Assembly: GCF_019704555.1 (NCBI RefSeq)
Contig: NZ_AP024745.1
Location: 1,484,001-1,548,000 of the forward strand
Reading direction: 5' to 3'
DNA from: Actinoplanes sp. L3-i22
GTDB taxonomy: Bacteria > Actinomycetota > Actinomycetes > Mycobacteriales > Micromonosporaceae
Length of the DNA: 64,000 nt
The position numbers were made by a program, and so were the translations under genes. The notes beneath the pieces are model-generated. The model saw nothing but the letters and a program-made list of their open reading frames with translations. It had not been told where the DNA came from and ran no database searches. Below, piece by piece: positions 40,691 to 50,174 of this stretch (position 1 is the stretch's first letter; each line of letters starts with the position of its first letter).

Positions 40691-41794
40691 GTGAGCGGGA
40701 ACTGGGTATTCTGCGGAGCTGTGCAGCCTGCCTCGAAGTTGGAACGCCGGGTGGTCGTCGCCGCGGAGCGGGCGCTCGCGAAGCAGCGGCACGTCGGCCC
40801 GCTCGACGTGCTGGTCGGGCTCGGGTGGGTGGTGCCCGGGCAGATCGCGAACTGGCGGCAGGGGCGGCTCACCCACCTGGAAGCGGTGGCCGCGGTGTCG
40901 CCCGACCGGATCGTCGACGTGCTCGAGGTGTTCCGGCGCTGGGTGGCGGGTCAGGGCCTGCGGCCCGGCGAGATCGAGTACGTGGCGGCCACCCGGGACC
41001 GGCGTCCGCTGCGGTTCACCGTCGACGGGGATGCCGCGCGGGAGCTGGCCTACCGCACCCACTGGATGCCGGCCGACCTGCCCGAGCCGCAGCGGGAGCG
41101 GCTCACCGCCAAGCAGAGCAAGGCGCCGGACCTGGTCGTGGTGCAGCCGATGCGGGAGTTCACCTGCGCCGGCTGCGGGCAGATCCACGACGACCTGCTG
41201 ATCATGGAGGACGCCGGGCCGCTCTGCCTGACCTGCGCGGACCTCGATCACCTGGTGTTCCTGCCGGCCGGCGACGCGGCGATGACCCGCCGGGCCAAGC
41301 AGGCCAGCCGGCTCTCCGCGGTGGTGGTGCGGTTCAACCGGTCCCGTAAGCGGCACGAGCGGCGCGGGCTGCTGGTCACCGGGGAGGCGATCGAGGCGGC
41401 CGAGCGGCAGTGTCTGTCCGATGAGGATGCCCGGGCCCGCCGTCGCGAGCGGGACCGGGTGCGGCGGGAGGCCGCCGACGAGACGTTCCAGGGGGAGTTG
41501 GCCGCGATGATCGGCCGGCTGTTCCCCGGGTGCCCGGCGGAGCGGGCCGAGGCGATCAGCCGGCATGCCGCGGTCCGGGGGAGTGGCCGAGTGGGGCGCA
41601 GTGCCGCCGCGCGGGCGTTCGATCCGGAGGCGGTGACGCGGGCGGTGGTCGCGTCGGTCCGGCACGAGGACACGCCGTACGACGAGATGTTGATGTCCGG
41701 TGTGCCCCGGGACGAGGCCCGCGAGCGGATCCGCGACGACATCGACCTGATCCTCGACCGATGGCGAAAGGGCGGAAGAGATCAGGGTGCGTAG
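40691..41794 (+). CDS. DUF2293-domain protein
   Basis: 367 residues; a GTG at 40691 or a GTG at 40721 could start it. Basic and helical. The middle carries a Cys4 zinc motif CAGCGQIHDDLLIMEDAGPL, CLTCAD. The C-terminus ELAAMIGRLFPGCPAERAEA, VASVRHEDTPYDEMLMSGVP matches DUF2293, thought to bind nucleic acid from its charge but uncharacterised. It overlaps the convergent TetR gene by 13 bases. Confidence 0.85.
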   Translation: MSGNWVFCGAVQPASKLERRVVVAAERALAKQRHVGPLDVLVGLGWVVPGQIANWRQGRLTHLEAVAAVSPDRIVDVLEVFRRWVAGQGLRPGEIEYVAATRDRRPLRFTVDGDAARELAYRTHWMPADLPEPQRERLTAKQSKAPDLVVVQPMREFTCAGCGQIHDDLLIMEDAGPLCLTCADLDHLVFLPAGDAAMTRRAKQASRLSAVVVRFNRSRKRHERRGLLVTGEAIEAAERQCLSDEDARARRRERDRVRREAADETFQGELAAMIGRLFPGCPAERAEAISRHAAVRGSGRVGRSAAARAFDPEAVTRAVVASVRHEDTPYDEMLMSGVPRDEARERIRDDIDLILDRWRKGGRDQGA

Positions 41795-42372
41795 CCCCGC
41801 AGGATGAACGCGATCGTCTCGGTCAGCCCCTCGTCGACCTGTTCCCCGGTGAATCCGCCGCTCAGCGCCAGGTCGGTCATCCCCTGCAGGATCGCGGCGA
41901 GCGGCACGGCCGCCATGACGATCGGCCCTTCGCGGACCTCGCCCCGCCGCTGGCCGTCCTCGATCAGGTCGGTGGCCATCGTCATCAGTCCCTGCATGGC
42001 GGTGATCAGCTCGGCCGGCGGGTTCGGCTCGTGCTTGCGCGAGAACATCAGTTCGAGCAGCGCCGGGTTGCCGGTCGCGAAGCTCACGTACGTCCGGGTG
42101 AGCGCGGTGAGCCGCTCGGCGAACGAGGCGCCGGCCCGTTCCAGCACCCCGGTCATGGTGCCGGTGAGCCGCTCGAAGCCCTCCACCGCGAGCGCGTCCA
42201 GCAGCGCCTGCTTGGTCTTGAAGTGGCGGCTGGGCGCGGCCGGGCTGACTCCCGCCTCCCGGGCCAGCTCCCGCAGCGACAGCTCGGCGGGCCCGCGGTC
42301 GCGCAGGGTGTCCTCGGCCAGCGCGAGCAGGGCGGCGCGCAGGTCCCCGTGGTGGTAGGGGCGGGTCTTCAT
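41782..42372 (-). CDS. TetR-family regulator, divergent from the MBL hydrolase
   Basis: 196 residues. HTH: LRDRGPAELSLRELAREAGV, SPAAPSRHFKTKQALLDAL. The C-terminal domain is TetR_C_33-like (LLELMFSRKHEPNPPAELIT). A 35-bp imperfect palindrome and an extra half-site lie between it and the MBL gene, so it probably represses both. Confidence 0.93.
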   Translation of the reverse strand: MKTRPYHHGDLRAALLALAEDTLRDRGPAELSLRELAREAGVSPAAPSRHFKTKQALLDALAVEGFERLTGTMTGVLERAGASFAERLTALTRTYVSFATGNPALLELMFSRKHEPNPPAELITAMQGLMTMATDLIEDGQRRGEVREGPIVMAAVPLAAILQGMTDLALSGGFTGEQVDEGLTETIAFILRGYAP

Positions 42373-42390
42373 GCCCCCAGCCTACCGTGA

Positions 42391-42425
42391 TGTAGGCGAC
42401 GAACACATTGTGATCGTTGCCTACA
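42391..42425. promoter_or_regulatory. Operator between the TetR and MBL genes
   Basis: TGTAGGCGACGAAC ... GATCGTTGCCTACA forms arms matching at 12 of 14 positions around ACATTGT. A third half-site GCCTACATTG follows at about 42438-42447, directly before the MBL start. These are typical TetR-type sites covering both divergent promoters. Confidence 0.75.
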
Positions 42426-42451
42426 TTGTTATCACCGCCTACATTGAGGGC

Positions 42452-43492
42452 ATGCCTTTCAACCTCGCTGCACAGATCGGCGGCAAGTCGACCGGCGCCC
42501 GTCGCGCCCGGGTCGAGGCGTCGCCGCAGTTCGCCGACGGCAAGTTCCGCAACAACGTGCCGACCAGCTCCAGCCTGTCGCTCACCGACGTCCCGAAGAT
42601 CGCGGCCGCGGTGTTCACCGGCACCGCGGCCCGGCGCCCGCACCAGCCGATTCCCCTGGTCAGCGCGGTGTCTCAGGACGCCGACGGCCTGCACGTCACG
42701 TGGTTCGGCCACTCCACCGCGCTGATCGAGATCGAGGGCCGCCGGGTCCTGCTCGACCCGGTGTGGAGCGACCGCTGCTCCCCGTCCCAGTTGGCCGGCC
42801 CGCGCCGCCTGCACCAGCCGCCGCTCCCGCTGCACGAGCTGCCGCGGATCGACGCCGTGGTGATCTCCCACGATCACTACGACCACCTGGACATGGCGAG
42901 CATCCAGCACCTGGCCGGGCTGCACCCGGCGGTCTTCGTGGTGCCGCTCGGCGTCGGCGCGCACCTGGAGCGCTGGGGCGTGCCGCTCGCCCGGATCGTC
43001 GAGCTCGACTGGAACGAGCGCACCGAGGTGGCCGGCGTCGAGCTGATCGCCACGCCGGCCCGGCACTTCTCCGGGCGCGGCTTCAGCCGGGACGAGACGC
43101 TCTGGGCCAGCTGGGTGATCAAGGGCCCGAGCCGCCGGGTGTTCTACTCCGGCGACACCGGCTACTTCCCGGGCTTCGCCGCGATCGGCGCCGAGCACGG
43201 GCCCTTCGACGTCACGCTGGTGCAGGTCGGGGCGTACGGCAACGAGTGGCCGGACATCCACATGTTCCCCGAGGACGGCGTCGCCACTCACCTCGACGTC
43301 CGGGGCGGCCTGATGATCCCGGTGCACTGGGCCACCTTCGACCTGGCGGCCCACCAGTGGGCGGAGCCCGCCGAGCGCACCTGGCGCGAGGCCAAGGCGC
43401 GGGACGTGCGGCTGGCGATCCCGCGGCCGGGCGAGCGGATCGACGTGGACAACCCGCCGGAGATCGACGCCTGGTGGCAGCAGGTCGCCTGA
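42452..43492 (+). CDS. MBL-fold metallo-hydrolase, NAPE-PLD/UlaG-like
   Basis: 346 residues from the ATG at 42452. The metal-binding motif is VVISHDHYDHLD (HxHxDH), with ligands in ATPARHFSGRG, FYSGDTGYFPGF and MIPVHWATFDLA. The N-terminal 60 residues (FADGKFRNNVPTSSSLSLTD) are as in NAPE-PLD-like hydrolases. It is a probable phosphodiesterase or lactonase of unknown substrate, cytoplasmic. It is divergently controlled by the TetR gene. Its stop is one base from the convergent MFS stop. Confidence 0.9.
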   Translation: MPFNLAAQIGGKSTGARRARVEASPQFADGKFRNNVPTSSSLSLTDVPKIAAAVFTGTAARRPHQPIPLVSAVSQDADGLHVTWFGHSTALIEIEGRRVLLDPVWSDRCSPSQLAGPRRLHQPPLPLHELPRIDAVVISHDHYDHLDMASIQHLAGLHPAVFVVPLGVGAHLERWGVPLARIVELDWNERTEVAGVELIATPARHFSGRGFSRDETLWASWVIKGPSRRVFYSGDTGYFPGFAAIGAEHGPFDVTLVQVGAYGNEWPDIHMFPEDGVATHLDVRGGLMIPVHWATFDLAAHQWAEPAERTWREAKARDVRLAIPRPGERIDVDNPPEIDAWWQQVA

Positions 43493-43493
43493 C

Positions 43494-44768
43494 TCAGACG
43501 GCCGCCGCCGCCGACGCCGAGCGGGCGAACCAGGCGGCCAGCAGCGTGCCGACGCACAGCGCCGCCGAGCTCAGGCCCAGCGACCAGTGGATGCCGACGA
43601 CCGCGCCGAACAGGCCGACCGTCACGCCGCTGCCGAAGCGCAGGCCGTTCGCGGACATGCCGTAGACGCCGATCACCCGCCCGCGGTCGGCCGGCGGCGC
43701 CATCAGCTGCACCACGGTCTGCCCGACCGACATCGACGCCAGGTTCGCCACCCCGCCGGCGACCAGCAGGACCACCGCGAGGGGATAGTTCGGGGTGACC
43801 GCGAAGAGCAGCGTGAACAGGCCGTAGAGACCGGTACTGATCACCGCCGAGAGCACCGTGGGCTTGATCCATCCGGTCGCTTCCAGGACCAGGCCGCCAA
43901 GGACGCCTCCGGCGCCATTGGCAAAGAGCAGGATTCCGTACGCCGTTCCGGCGCTCTCGCTGCCCAGATCCGACGCGAAGAGCGGCATCGCCGACTGCAG
44001 TGACGCGCCCACGAAGAACGACCCCAGCCCACCCAGGATGATCATGCTGACCAGCGTGTGATCGGCACGGACCTGGCGCAGCACCCGGACCGAGTCCATG
44101 ATCCCGACCCGCTGCCGTTGCCGGGGCACCCCGCCGTCCCGGGTGTGCCCGGTGAACCTGGTCCGGAACAGGAACAGCGTGAGCGGCAGGTAGAACGCGA
44201 CGTTGGCGAAGATGCCCCAGGTCGGCCCGAGCCCGAGCAGCAGTGCCGAGCCGACCGCCGGCCCGAACAGTACGCCGAGGCTGCGGAACGTGGCGTTCAG
44301 CCGGACCGCGCTGGGCAGCTCCTCGTCGCCGACGAAGTCGTGCAGCATCAGCTGCTCGCCCGGACCCCAGAGCGCGCCCGCGACGCCGTGCAGCACCAGC
44401 AGCACGCAGGCGTGCCAGATCTGCAGCGAGCCGGTCAGGAACAGCACGCCCCAGGCCACCGAGACCAGCGCGAACAGGGTCTGCGCGAGCTGGATCACCC
44501 GGCGGCAGTCGTACCGGTCGGCGAGCGAGCCGAACCAGACCGACAGGAACAGGAACGGCACCCAGTGGCTGATCACCTGGAACCCGGAGAGCACCGGCGA
44601 GTGGAACTTCTCCCACAGCACCCAGTACGTGATCACGTGCTCGATGTTGTCGGCCATCATCGCCAGCGCGGCCCCGAACAGGTACGGCCGCGCGTCCGGG
44701 TTCCGTAGTGCGGCGAACCGGCGGGGCGCGACGGGAACATGCGCGGTCTGGCCGCAGGCAGCACACAT
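43494..44768 (-). CDS. MFS transporter (enterobactin-exporter / MFS_3 type)
   Basis: 424 residues, 12 hydrophobic segments. Motif A WFGSLADRYDCRRVIQLAQT, and LFGPAVGSALLLGLGPTWGI, GAGGVLGGLVLEATGW. The N-terminus MCAACGQTAHV has two Cys before the first helix, which is unusual. It probably exports a small molecule; the substrate is not deducible. Confidence 0.9.
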   Translation of the reverse strand: MCAACGQTAHVPVAPRRFAALRNPDARPYLFGAALAMMADNIEHVITYWVLWEKFHSPVLSGFQVISHWVPFLFLSVWFGSLADRYDCRRVIQLAQTLFALVSVAWGVLFLTGSLQIWHACVLLVLHGVAGALWGPGEQLMLHDFVGDEELPSAVRLNATFRSLGVLFGPAVGSALLLGLGPTWGIFANVAFYLPLTLFLFRTRFTGHTRDGGVPRQRQRVGIMDSVRVLRQVRADHTLVSMIILGGLGSFFVGASLQSAMPLFASDLGSESAGTAYGILLFANGAGGVLGGLVLEATGWIKPTVLSAVISTGLYGLFTLLFAVTPNYPLAVVLLVAGGVANLASMSVGQTVVQLMAPPADRGRVIGVYGMSANGLRFGSGVTVGLFGAVVGIHWSLGLSSAALCVGTLLAAWFARSASAAAAV

Positions 44769-44836
44769 GGCTACAGCCTTCTGCCTGCGACCGTGTCGTG
44801 CAGCGCCAAGTGGTCAACTAGACAGTGAGCGTGCTG

Positions 44837-45883
44837 TCAAGGGAGCTGGGTCAGGACGTCGAAGTCGACCCCGCGGGCCTCGGCGAGATAGATCCGCTGG
44901 TTCACGTGCCGGTGCCGCAGGCGCAGCAGGCCGCGCGGGCCCTCGTAGGACACCGCCTCGGCGTGCGCCCCGATCGCCCGCACGTCCAGGTCACCGGCCT
45001 GCTCCACCAGGGCGGCGAGCAGCTGCACACCCTCGTAACAGGACTCGCCCAGGCTGCCCAGCGGCGGCGCCTCCGGCCCGAACCGGCCGGCGTACCGCCC
45101 GTGGAAGTCCAGGTTCTCCGGCGTGATCATGTCGGCGAAGAAACCGGCCGTGCTGAACAGGTCGTGGGTCGCCGCCGCCCCGCTGGCCAGCAGCATGTTC
45201 TCGTCCATCAGGGTGCTCAGGCGCAGGCAGCGGCCGGGCAGCCCGGTCCGCGCGAACGCCCGGTTGAACCGCACCGCGTCCATCCCGACCAGCAGCATCA
45301 GCACCGCGTCCGCGGACGACACCTCGATCCGGCGCAGCGCCTCGGCGAAGTCGGCGGTCGCCAGCGGGACGTAGCTCTCGCCGACGATGTGCAGGCCGTG
45401 CTCGGCGGCGTACCGGCGCGCGGCGCGGGCGGTCCGCCGGGGCCAGACGTAGTCGTTGCCGATCACGTACCACCGGCGGGCGTCCCGTTCCCGGGACAGC
45501 AGCCGCATCGCCGGGAAGAGCTGCGTGTCCGGGGTCTCGCTGGTCATGAAGACGCCCTCGGTGCGCTCGCCGCCCTCGTAGAGCGCGGTGTAGACGTACG
45601 GCACCCGGCCGGCCACCCGGGGCGCCACCGCCTGCCGGACCGAGGAGATGTGCCAGCCGGTCACGCCCTGCACCGCGCCCGCGTCGACCAGGGCCGCGAC
45701 CTCGGCGGCCACCGCCTGCGGGGTGGCGCCGCCGTCCACCGGGATCAGGCGCAGCTCCTGCCCGAGCACGCCACCGGCCCGGTTGATCTCCTCGGCGGCC
45801 AGTTGCGCGCACAGCTCGGCGCTGGGCCCGAAGATGCCGGCCGGACCGCGCAGCGGCACCACCAGGGCGACATCGAAGGGCAT
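44837..45883 (-). CDS. Leucine/urea-type binding protein without signal peptide (AmiC-like sensor candidate)
   Basis: 348 residues from the ATG at 45883 (AGGA seven bases upstream; a GTG at 45889 is an alternative). Peripla_BP_6 fold: FDVALVVPLRGPAGIFGPSA, GTAAEEINRAGG-like start in LAAEEINRAGGVLGQELRLI, VTGWHISSVRQAVAPRVAGR, GNDYVWPRRTARAARRYAAE. No signal peptide or lipobox precedes it and no permease is linked, so it is probably cytoplasmic, as are AmiC-type ligand sensors. It is divergent from a MarR gene. Confidence 0.8.
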   Translation of the reverse strand: MPFDVALVVPLRGPAGIFGPSAELCAQLAAEEINRAGGVLGQELRLIPVDGGATPQAVAAEVAALVDAGAVQGVTGWHISSVRQAVAPRVAGRVPYVYTALYEGGERTEGVFMTSETPDTQLFPAMRLLSRERDARRWYVIGNDYVWPRRTARAARRYAAEHGLHIVGESYVPLATADFAEALRRIEVSSADAVLMLLVGMDAVRFNRAFARTGLPGRCLRLSTLMDENMLLASGAAATHDLFSTAGFFADMITPENLDFHGRYAGRFGPEAPPLGSLGESCYEGVQLLAALVEQAGDLDVRAIGAHAEAVSYEGPRGLLRLRHRHVNQRIYLAEARGVDFDVLTQLP

Positions 45884-45936
45884 GGGCACATCCTGCTCGA
45901 CACCACGGGCGGCGGGGAAGAGGTAGCATCCCGACG

Positions 45937-46362
45937 ATGCGGGGTCCCACGGATCTTCTGTACCTGCTGACCCGGGCCGAGCGGCTGCTCGCCCGCCGAC
46001 TGTCCGCCGTCCTCGACGAGGAGGGCTGCTCGCTCGACGCGTGGCGGGTGCTCACCCTGCTCGCCGACGGCAGCCGGTTCATGACTGAGCTCTCCGAGCG
46101 CGCGTTCCTGCCGCCGGGCAGCCTGACCCGGCTGATCGACCACCTGGTCGAGGAGAACCTGGTCTACCGCCGTGGCGACGACCTGGACCGGCGGCGGATC
46201 AAGGTGCACCTGACCGCCCGCGGGCGCCGGTTCTTCCAGCGGATCGACGCCGGGATCCGGGCCGATCTGGCCGACGTGCCGCTCGGCGAGGACCTCGGCG
46301 CGCTGGTGGCGATGCTGGAGGGTCGCCCGGCTCACACTTTTGCAGCGCGGCAAAGCGACTAG
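45937..46362 (+). CDS. MarR-family regulator
   Basis: 141 residues. The wHTH includes SLDAWRVLTLLADGSRFMTE, ERAFLPPGSLTRLIDHLVEE and the wing YRRGDDLDRRRIKVHLTARG. It is divergent from the binding-protein gene by 53 bp, so it may control that gene and itself. Confidence 0.92.
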   Translation: MRGPTDLLYLLTRAERLLARRLSAVLDEEGCSLDAWRVLTLLADGSRFMTELSERAFLPPGSLTRLIDHLVEENLVYRRGDDLDRRRIKVHLTARGRRFFQRIDAGIRADLADVPLGEDLGALVAMLEGRPAHTFAARQSD

Positions 46363-46444
46363 CTGGTCCAACGGAACAGTTAACTATCTAGACCTTTAAA
46401 TGCGCGCAAAGGTCGATACACACTGATCTCCTACGGTCCGCGCC

Positions 46445-48913
46445 ATGAGACGCATCATCGCGGCGGCCGCGGTCGGTCTGCTGGCGGCCGGCCTGGTCGC
46501 CACCCCGGCTTCGGCCCATCCCTCCGCGATCCCGCAACGCATCGTCGAGTCGCTGGACCGGGGCCTGGTCGCGGTGCCCGGGCAGGCCGGCGGCACGTTC
46601 CTGAGCTGGCGGTTGCTCGGCACCGAATACGGCTCCGACATCGCCTTCAACGTCTACAAGGGAGCGCGCCGGCTGAACAGCCGGCCGATCACCACATCAA
46701 CCACCTTCACCGACAAAACCCGATTTGAGGGTACGTACACGGTCCGTGCCGTGGTCCACGGACGCGAGCAGGCCGCGAGCCCGGCGGCGTTCACGCCCGG
46801 CGACATCCCGTTGTCCCCGGCGCCCGGCTACTACGTCCAGCACGCGTGGCCCGGTGACCTGGACGGCGACGGCCGCTACGAGATCGTCGTCTCCCGGCTC
46901 TCCACCGACCTCGACAAGCCGAACTACCTCGAGGCGTACACGCTGGCCGGCCGGCAGTTGTGGCGGGTCGACCTGGGCCCGCAGTCGTACCTCCGGCAGG
47001 GCGGGACCGCCGCCAACGACCCGCCGCTCGCCGCGATCAGCGGGTACGGCGACGTCGCCGGCTACCGCAACGACGACAACGTGACCGTCTACGACCTGGA
47101 CAGCGACGGCCGCGCCGAGGTCGCCGTGAAGACCGCCAACGGCACCACGTTCGCCGACGGCGCCGTGGTGCGGTCCGCGAACCCGCTCGACCAGTTCGTC
47201 TCGGTGATCGACGGCCGGACCGGCGCCGAGCGGTCCCGCGTCCCGGTCGCCGCCGACTTCGTCGCGGACGGCCCCTCCGGTGGCCAGTACGGCGTCGGCT
47301 ACCTGGACGGCGTCCACCCCAGCCTGATCACCAAGCAGGTCACCCGGATCGGCGCCAAGCGCGGCGACTTCCGGGTCCTCTTCGCGGCCTGGGACTACGA
47401 CGGGCGGCACCTGACCCCGCGGTGGAAGTTCGTCCGCGGCGTGGACCAGGGCACCAGCTTCCACCAGTTGCGGATCGTCGACGTCGACCAGGACGGGAAG
47501 GACGAGATCGCGGACGGCAACTACGTGGTCAACAGCGACGGCACGTTCCGTTACGTGGTGTCCGAATCCGTGCACGGCGACCGCTTCCACATCGGTGACC
47601 TGGACCCGAACCGGCCGGGGCTGGAGGGCTACGCGATCCAGCAGACCGAGGGCGGCGTCTTCACGAACTTCCCCTGGTACTACTACGACGCGTCGACCGG
47701 CGAGCGGCTGATCACCGGCTCGCACCCGGACGTCCCGCGGGACGCGACGCTCTGGGACATCCCGCGCGGCACCACCGCGGACATCGACCCGACCCATCCC
47801 GGGTACGAGTTCTGGGCCGCCACCGCGAACGCCGACCTGCCCGGGGCGGGCGTGTGGAGCGTCGACGGCACGCAACTCACCAAGACCACGCCCAGCGTGA
47901 ACTTCCGGATCTGGTGGGACGGGGACCTGGGGTCGGAACTGCTCGACAACACGTACGTCGAGAAGTGGGATTGGCGTTCCTCGTCTTCGAAGAAGATCTT
48001 CGACCCGGCCGGTGTGGTCTCCTCGTGGCGCAACGCGGTGCCGTTCTACGGGGACATTCTGGGCGACTGGCGCGAGGAGTATCTCGCCGAGAACGCCGAG
48101 CACACGGCGCTGCGGGTGTTCACCACGAACATCCCGACCAGTACCCGGCTGTACACGCTGGCGCACGACCCGGCGTACCGTCTGGGGTGGACGGTCCGGG
48201 GTTACCTGCAGTCAACCTTGACCGATTTCTACCTCGGGTTCGGTGGGCAGCTGCCGCCCAAGCCGCGCATTCGGACCACCGCCGCGGCCGGCAACGCGTG
48301 GCAGGTGCTGGCCTCCGATCACTTCACCAAAAATACCGACAAATGGTCGGCTGAGCTGCAGAGCGGCGGCACGGTCGCGGCCGCGGACGGCGTGCTCGAC
48401 ATCGACGTGCCCGGGGGCGCCTCGGTCTGGCTCAAACAGGAGCTGGCCGGCCCGTACGAGATCGAGTACACCGCGACCCCGGTCTCGGCCGGTGGCCCGA
48501 ACGACCACGTCACCGACCTGAACTCGTTCTGGAGCGCCCGCGACGCCCGCTCGCCGGACGACATCTTCGCCACCGCGCGGAGCGGGCTGCTCGCCGAGTA
48601 CGACAACCTCACGACCTACTACGTCGGGCAGGGCGCCAACCTCAACACCACGACCCGGTTCCGGCGGTACGTGGGCGAGCCCGGGAACCGGCCGCTGATC
48701 TACGACTACACCGAACCGCGGATCGCCGCGAACGTGCCGGTCCACGTGCGGATCTCGGTGAACGGTTCGCGGATCCGCTACTACAGCGACGACCAGCTGG
48801 TCTTCGACTACACCGACCCCGACCCGTACCAAAGCGGCTGGTTCGCCTTCCGCACCGTGGCCAGCCATTTCCACCTGGAGAACTTCACCGTCTGGCGCCC
48901 GCCGACCGTGTGA
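46445..48913 (+). CDS. Secreted rhamnogalacturonan lyase, polysaccharide lyase family 11
   Basis: 822 residues. Signal peptide (RRIIAAAAVGLLAAGLVATP, cleavage near ASA). The PL11 beta-propeller body has Ca-binding, FG-GAP-like blades (PGDLDGDGRYEIVVSRLSTD, DVDQDGKDEIADGNY) and family landmarks RGLVAVPGQAGGTFLSWRLL, IWWDGDLGSELLDN, VPFYGDILGDWREEYLAENA. The last 200 residues (SARDARSPDDIFATARSGLL) form a DUF6250-like beta-sandwich, probably binding carbohydrate. It cleaves the rhamnogalacturonan I backbone of pectin outside the cell. Neighbour 48956 encodes a solute-binding protein that may take up products. Confidence 0.93.
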   Translation: MRRIIAAAAVGLLAAGLVATPASAHPSAIPQRIVESLDRGLVAVPGQAGGTFLSWRLLGTEYGSDIAFNVYKGARRLNSRPITTSTTFTDKTRFEGTYTVRAVVHGREQAASPAAFTPGDIPLSPAPGYYVQHAWPGDLDGDGRYEIVVSRLSTDLDKPNYLEAYTLAGRQLWRVDLGPQSYLRQGGTAANDPPLAAISGYGDVAGYRNDDNVTVYDLDSDGRAEVAVKTANGTTFADGAVVRSANPLDQFVSVIDGRTGAERSRVPVAADFVADGPSGGQYGVGYLDGVHPSLITKQVTRIGAKRGDFRVLFAAWDYDGRHLTPRWKFVRGVDQGTSFHQLRIVDVDQDGKDEIADGNYVVNSDGTFRYVVSESVHGDRFHIGDLDPNRPGLEGYAIQQTEGGVFTNFPWYYYDASTGERLITGSHPDVPRDATLWDIPRGTTADIDPTHPGYEFWAATANADLPGAGVWSVDGTQLTKTTPSVNFRIWWDGDLGSELLDNTYVEKWDWRSSSSKKIFDPAGVVSSWRNAVPFYGDILGDWREEYLAENAEHTALRVFTTNIPTSTRLYTLAHDPAYRLGWTVRGYLQSTLTDFYLGFGGQLPPKPRIRTTAAAGNAWQVLASDHFTKNTDKWSAELQSGGTVAAADGVLDIDVPGGASVWLKQELAGPYEIEYTATPVSAGGPNDHVTDLNSFWSARDARSPDDIFATARSGLLAEYDNLTTYYVGQGANLNTTTRFRRYVGEPGNRPLIYDYTEPRIAANVPVHVRISVNGSRIRYYSDDQLVFDYTDPDPYQSGWFAFRTVASHFHLENFTVWRPPTV

Positions 48914-48955
48914 CACGGCGGGCCGGTCTGGCCGGCATCGAGTAGCGTAAATCAC

Positions 48956-50143
48956 ATGCCGGACCTGTATTCACGGCGATCGTTCATCGCCGGCGTGCTC
49001 ACCGCCGGGATGCTCTCCACCGCCGCCGGCTACCTCCTGACCCGTCGCACCCCGGTGGCCCTCACGCTGGTCACCGGGGCCGACAACACCGGCGGCCGGG
49101 CCCTGCTGATCAACCTCTGGAACCGGTTCCACCCGGACGTGACCGTCGAGGTGGTCACGGTCAACAGCTCCACCCAGGACCAGTACGACAAGTTCGTCAG
49201 CACCCCGGCCGACATCTACAACCTCGACGTCATCCACCTCCCGCGCTTCGCCGGCCGCGACCGGATCGTCCCGCTCGAGGCGCCCGACGGGATCACCCTG
49301 CTCCCGCCGGTGCAGCGGGTCAGCCAGGTGACGGCCGGGTCGGCGCAGCTCTGGGCGGTCCCGTTCAACACCGACGTCGGCATGCTCTACCGCCGGATCA
49401 CCGACAAGGCGGCCGCCGATCCCGAGCCCTCGCTGGACGCCGTGATCGCCGGGAGCCGCCAGTTCACCGGCCAGCTCAAGACCGAGGGCTCGGTCACCGA
49501 CGAGGCCTTCGTGATCAACGTGCTCGAGCAGGCCCTCGCCCAGGACCGGACCATCCTCGACGACCAGGGCGTCGTCTCGACCAGCCTGGGCCAGTGGCAG
49601 CGGGCGCTGAAACCGCTCGCCGACGCGCTGCGCGCCAACCGGATCGTGACCGCGGCCGGCGAGGAGAACACCAACACCGAGTTCCAGAAGGGCACGCTGC
49701 GGTACATGCGGAACTGGCCGGTCTGGTACCCCTCGGTCGACCGCGCGGAACGGGAGAAGCCCGGCACCGCGGCGATCCGGCTCGGCCGCCTCCCGATCGG
49801 CATCCTCGGCGGCCAGGGCCTCGCGATCGCCAAGGACACCGGCCACCGCGAGGAGGCCGAGGCGGTGATCCAGTTCCTGACCGGCATGCCGGCGCAGAAA
49901 CTGCTGGCGACGTACGGCTTCGCGCCGACCGCGCAGGAGGCCTACAACGACCCGGAGGTGAAGGCCGCCGTCCCGCACCTGGACATCGTCCGGTCCGCGG
50001 TCGAGGACGCCCACCCGCGGCCGATGCGCGCGGGGTATGCCGACTTCGCCCGGGTGTTCCGCCAGCACACCTACGACTACCTGTACCGGCGGGTCGAGCT
50101 CACCGACGGTTTCGTGGAAGGCATGCAGGGAGCCCTGCGATGA
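48956..50143 (+). CDS. Extracellular solute-binding protein (family 1), Tat-type signal
   Basis: 395 residues. The N-terminus YSRRSFIAGVLTAGMLSTAA has a twin-arginine motif. The body is SBP_bac_1-like: LTLVTGADNTGGRALLINLW, DVIHLPRFAGRDRIVPLEAP, AVPFNTDVGMLYRR, QGLAIAKDTGHREEAEAVIQ, and FLTGMPAQKLLATYGFAPTA. It binds a sugar or similar solute outside. No permease or ATPase is adjacent. Confidence 0.88.
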   Translation: MPDLYSRRSFIAGVLTAGMLSTAAGYLLTRRTPVALTLVTGADNTGGRALLINLWNRFHPDVTVEVVTVNSSTQDQYDKFVSTPADIYNLDVIHLPRFAGRDRIVPLEAPDGITLLPPVQRVSQVTAGSAQLWAVPFNTDVGMLYRRITDKAAADPEPSLDAVIAGSRQFTGQLKTEGSVTDEAFVINVLEQALAQDRTILDDQGVVSTSLGQWQRALKPLADALRANRIVTAAGEENTNTEFQKGTLRYMRNWPVWYPSVDRAEREKPGTAAIRLGRLPIGILGGQGLAIAKDTGHREEAEAVIQFLTGMPAQKLLATYGFAPTAQEAYNDPEVKAAVPHLDIVRSAVEDAHPRPMRAGYADFARVFRQHTYDYLYRRVELTDGFVEGMQGALR

Positions 50144-50174
50144 GATTCCCGCCCGAACTGCTGGAGGTGCCGCG

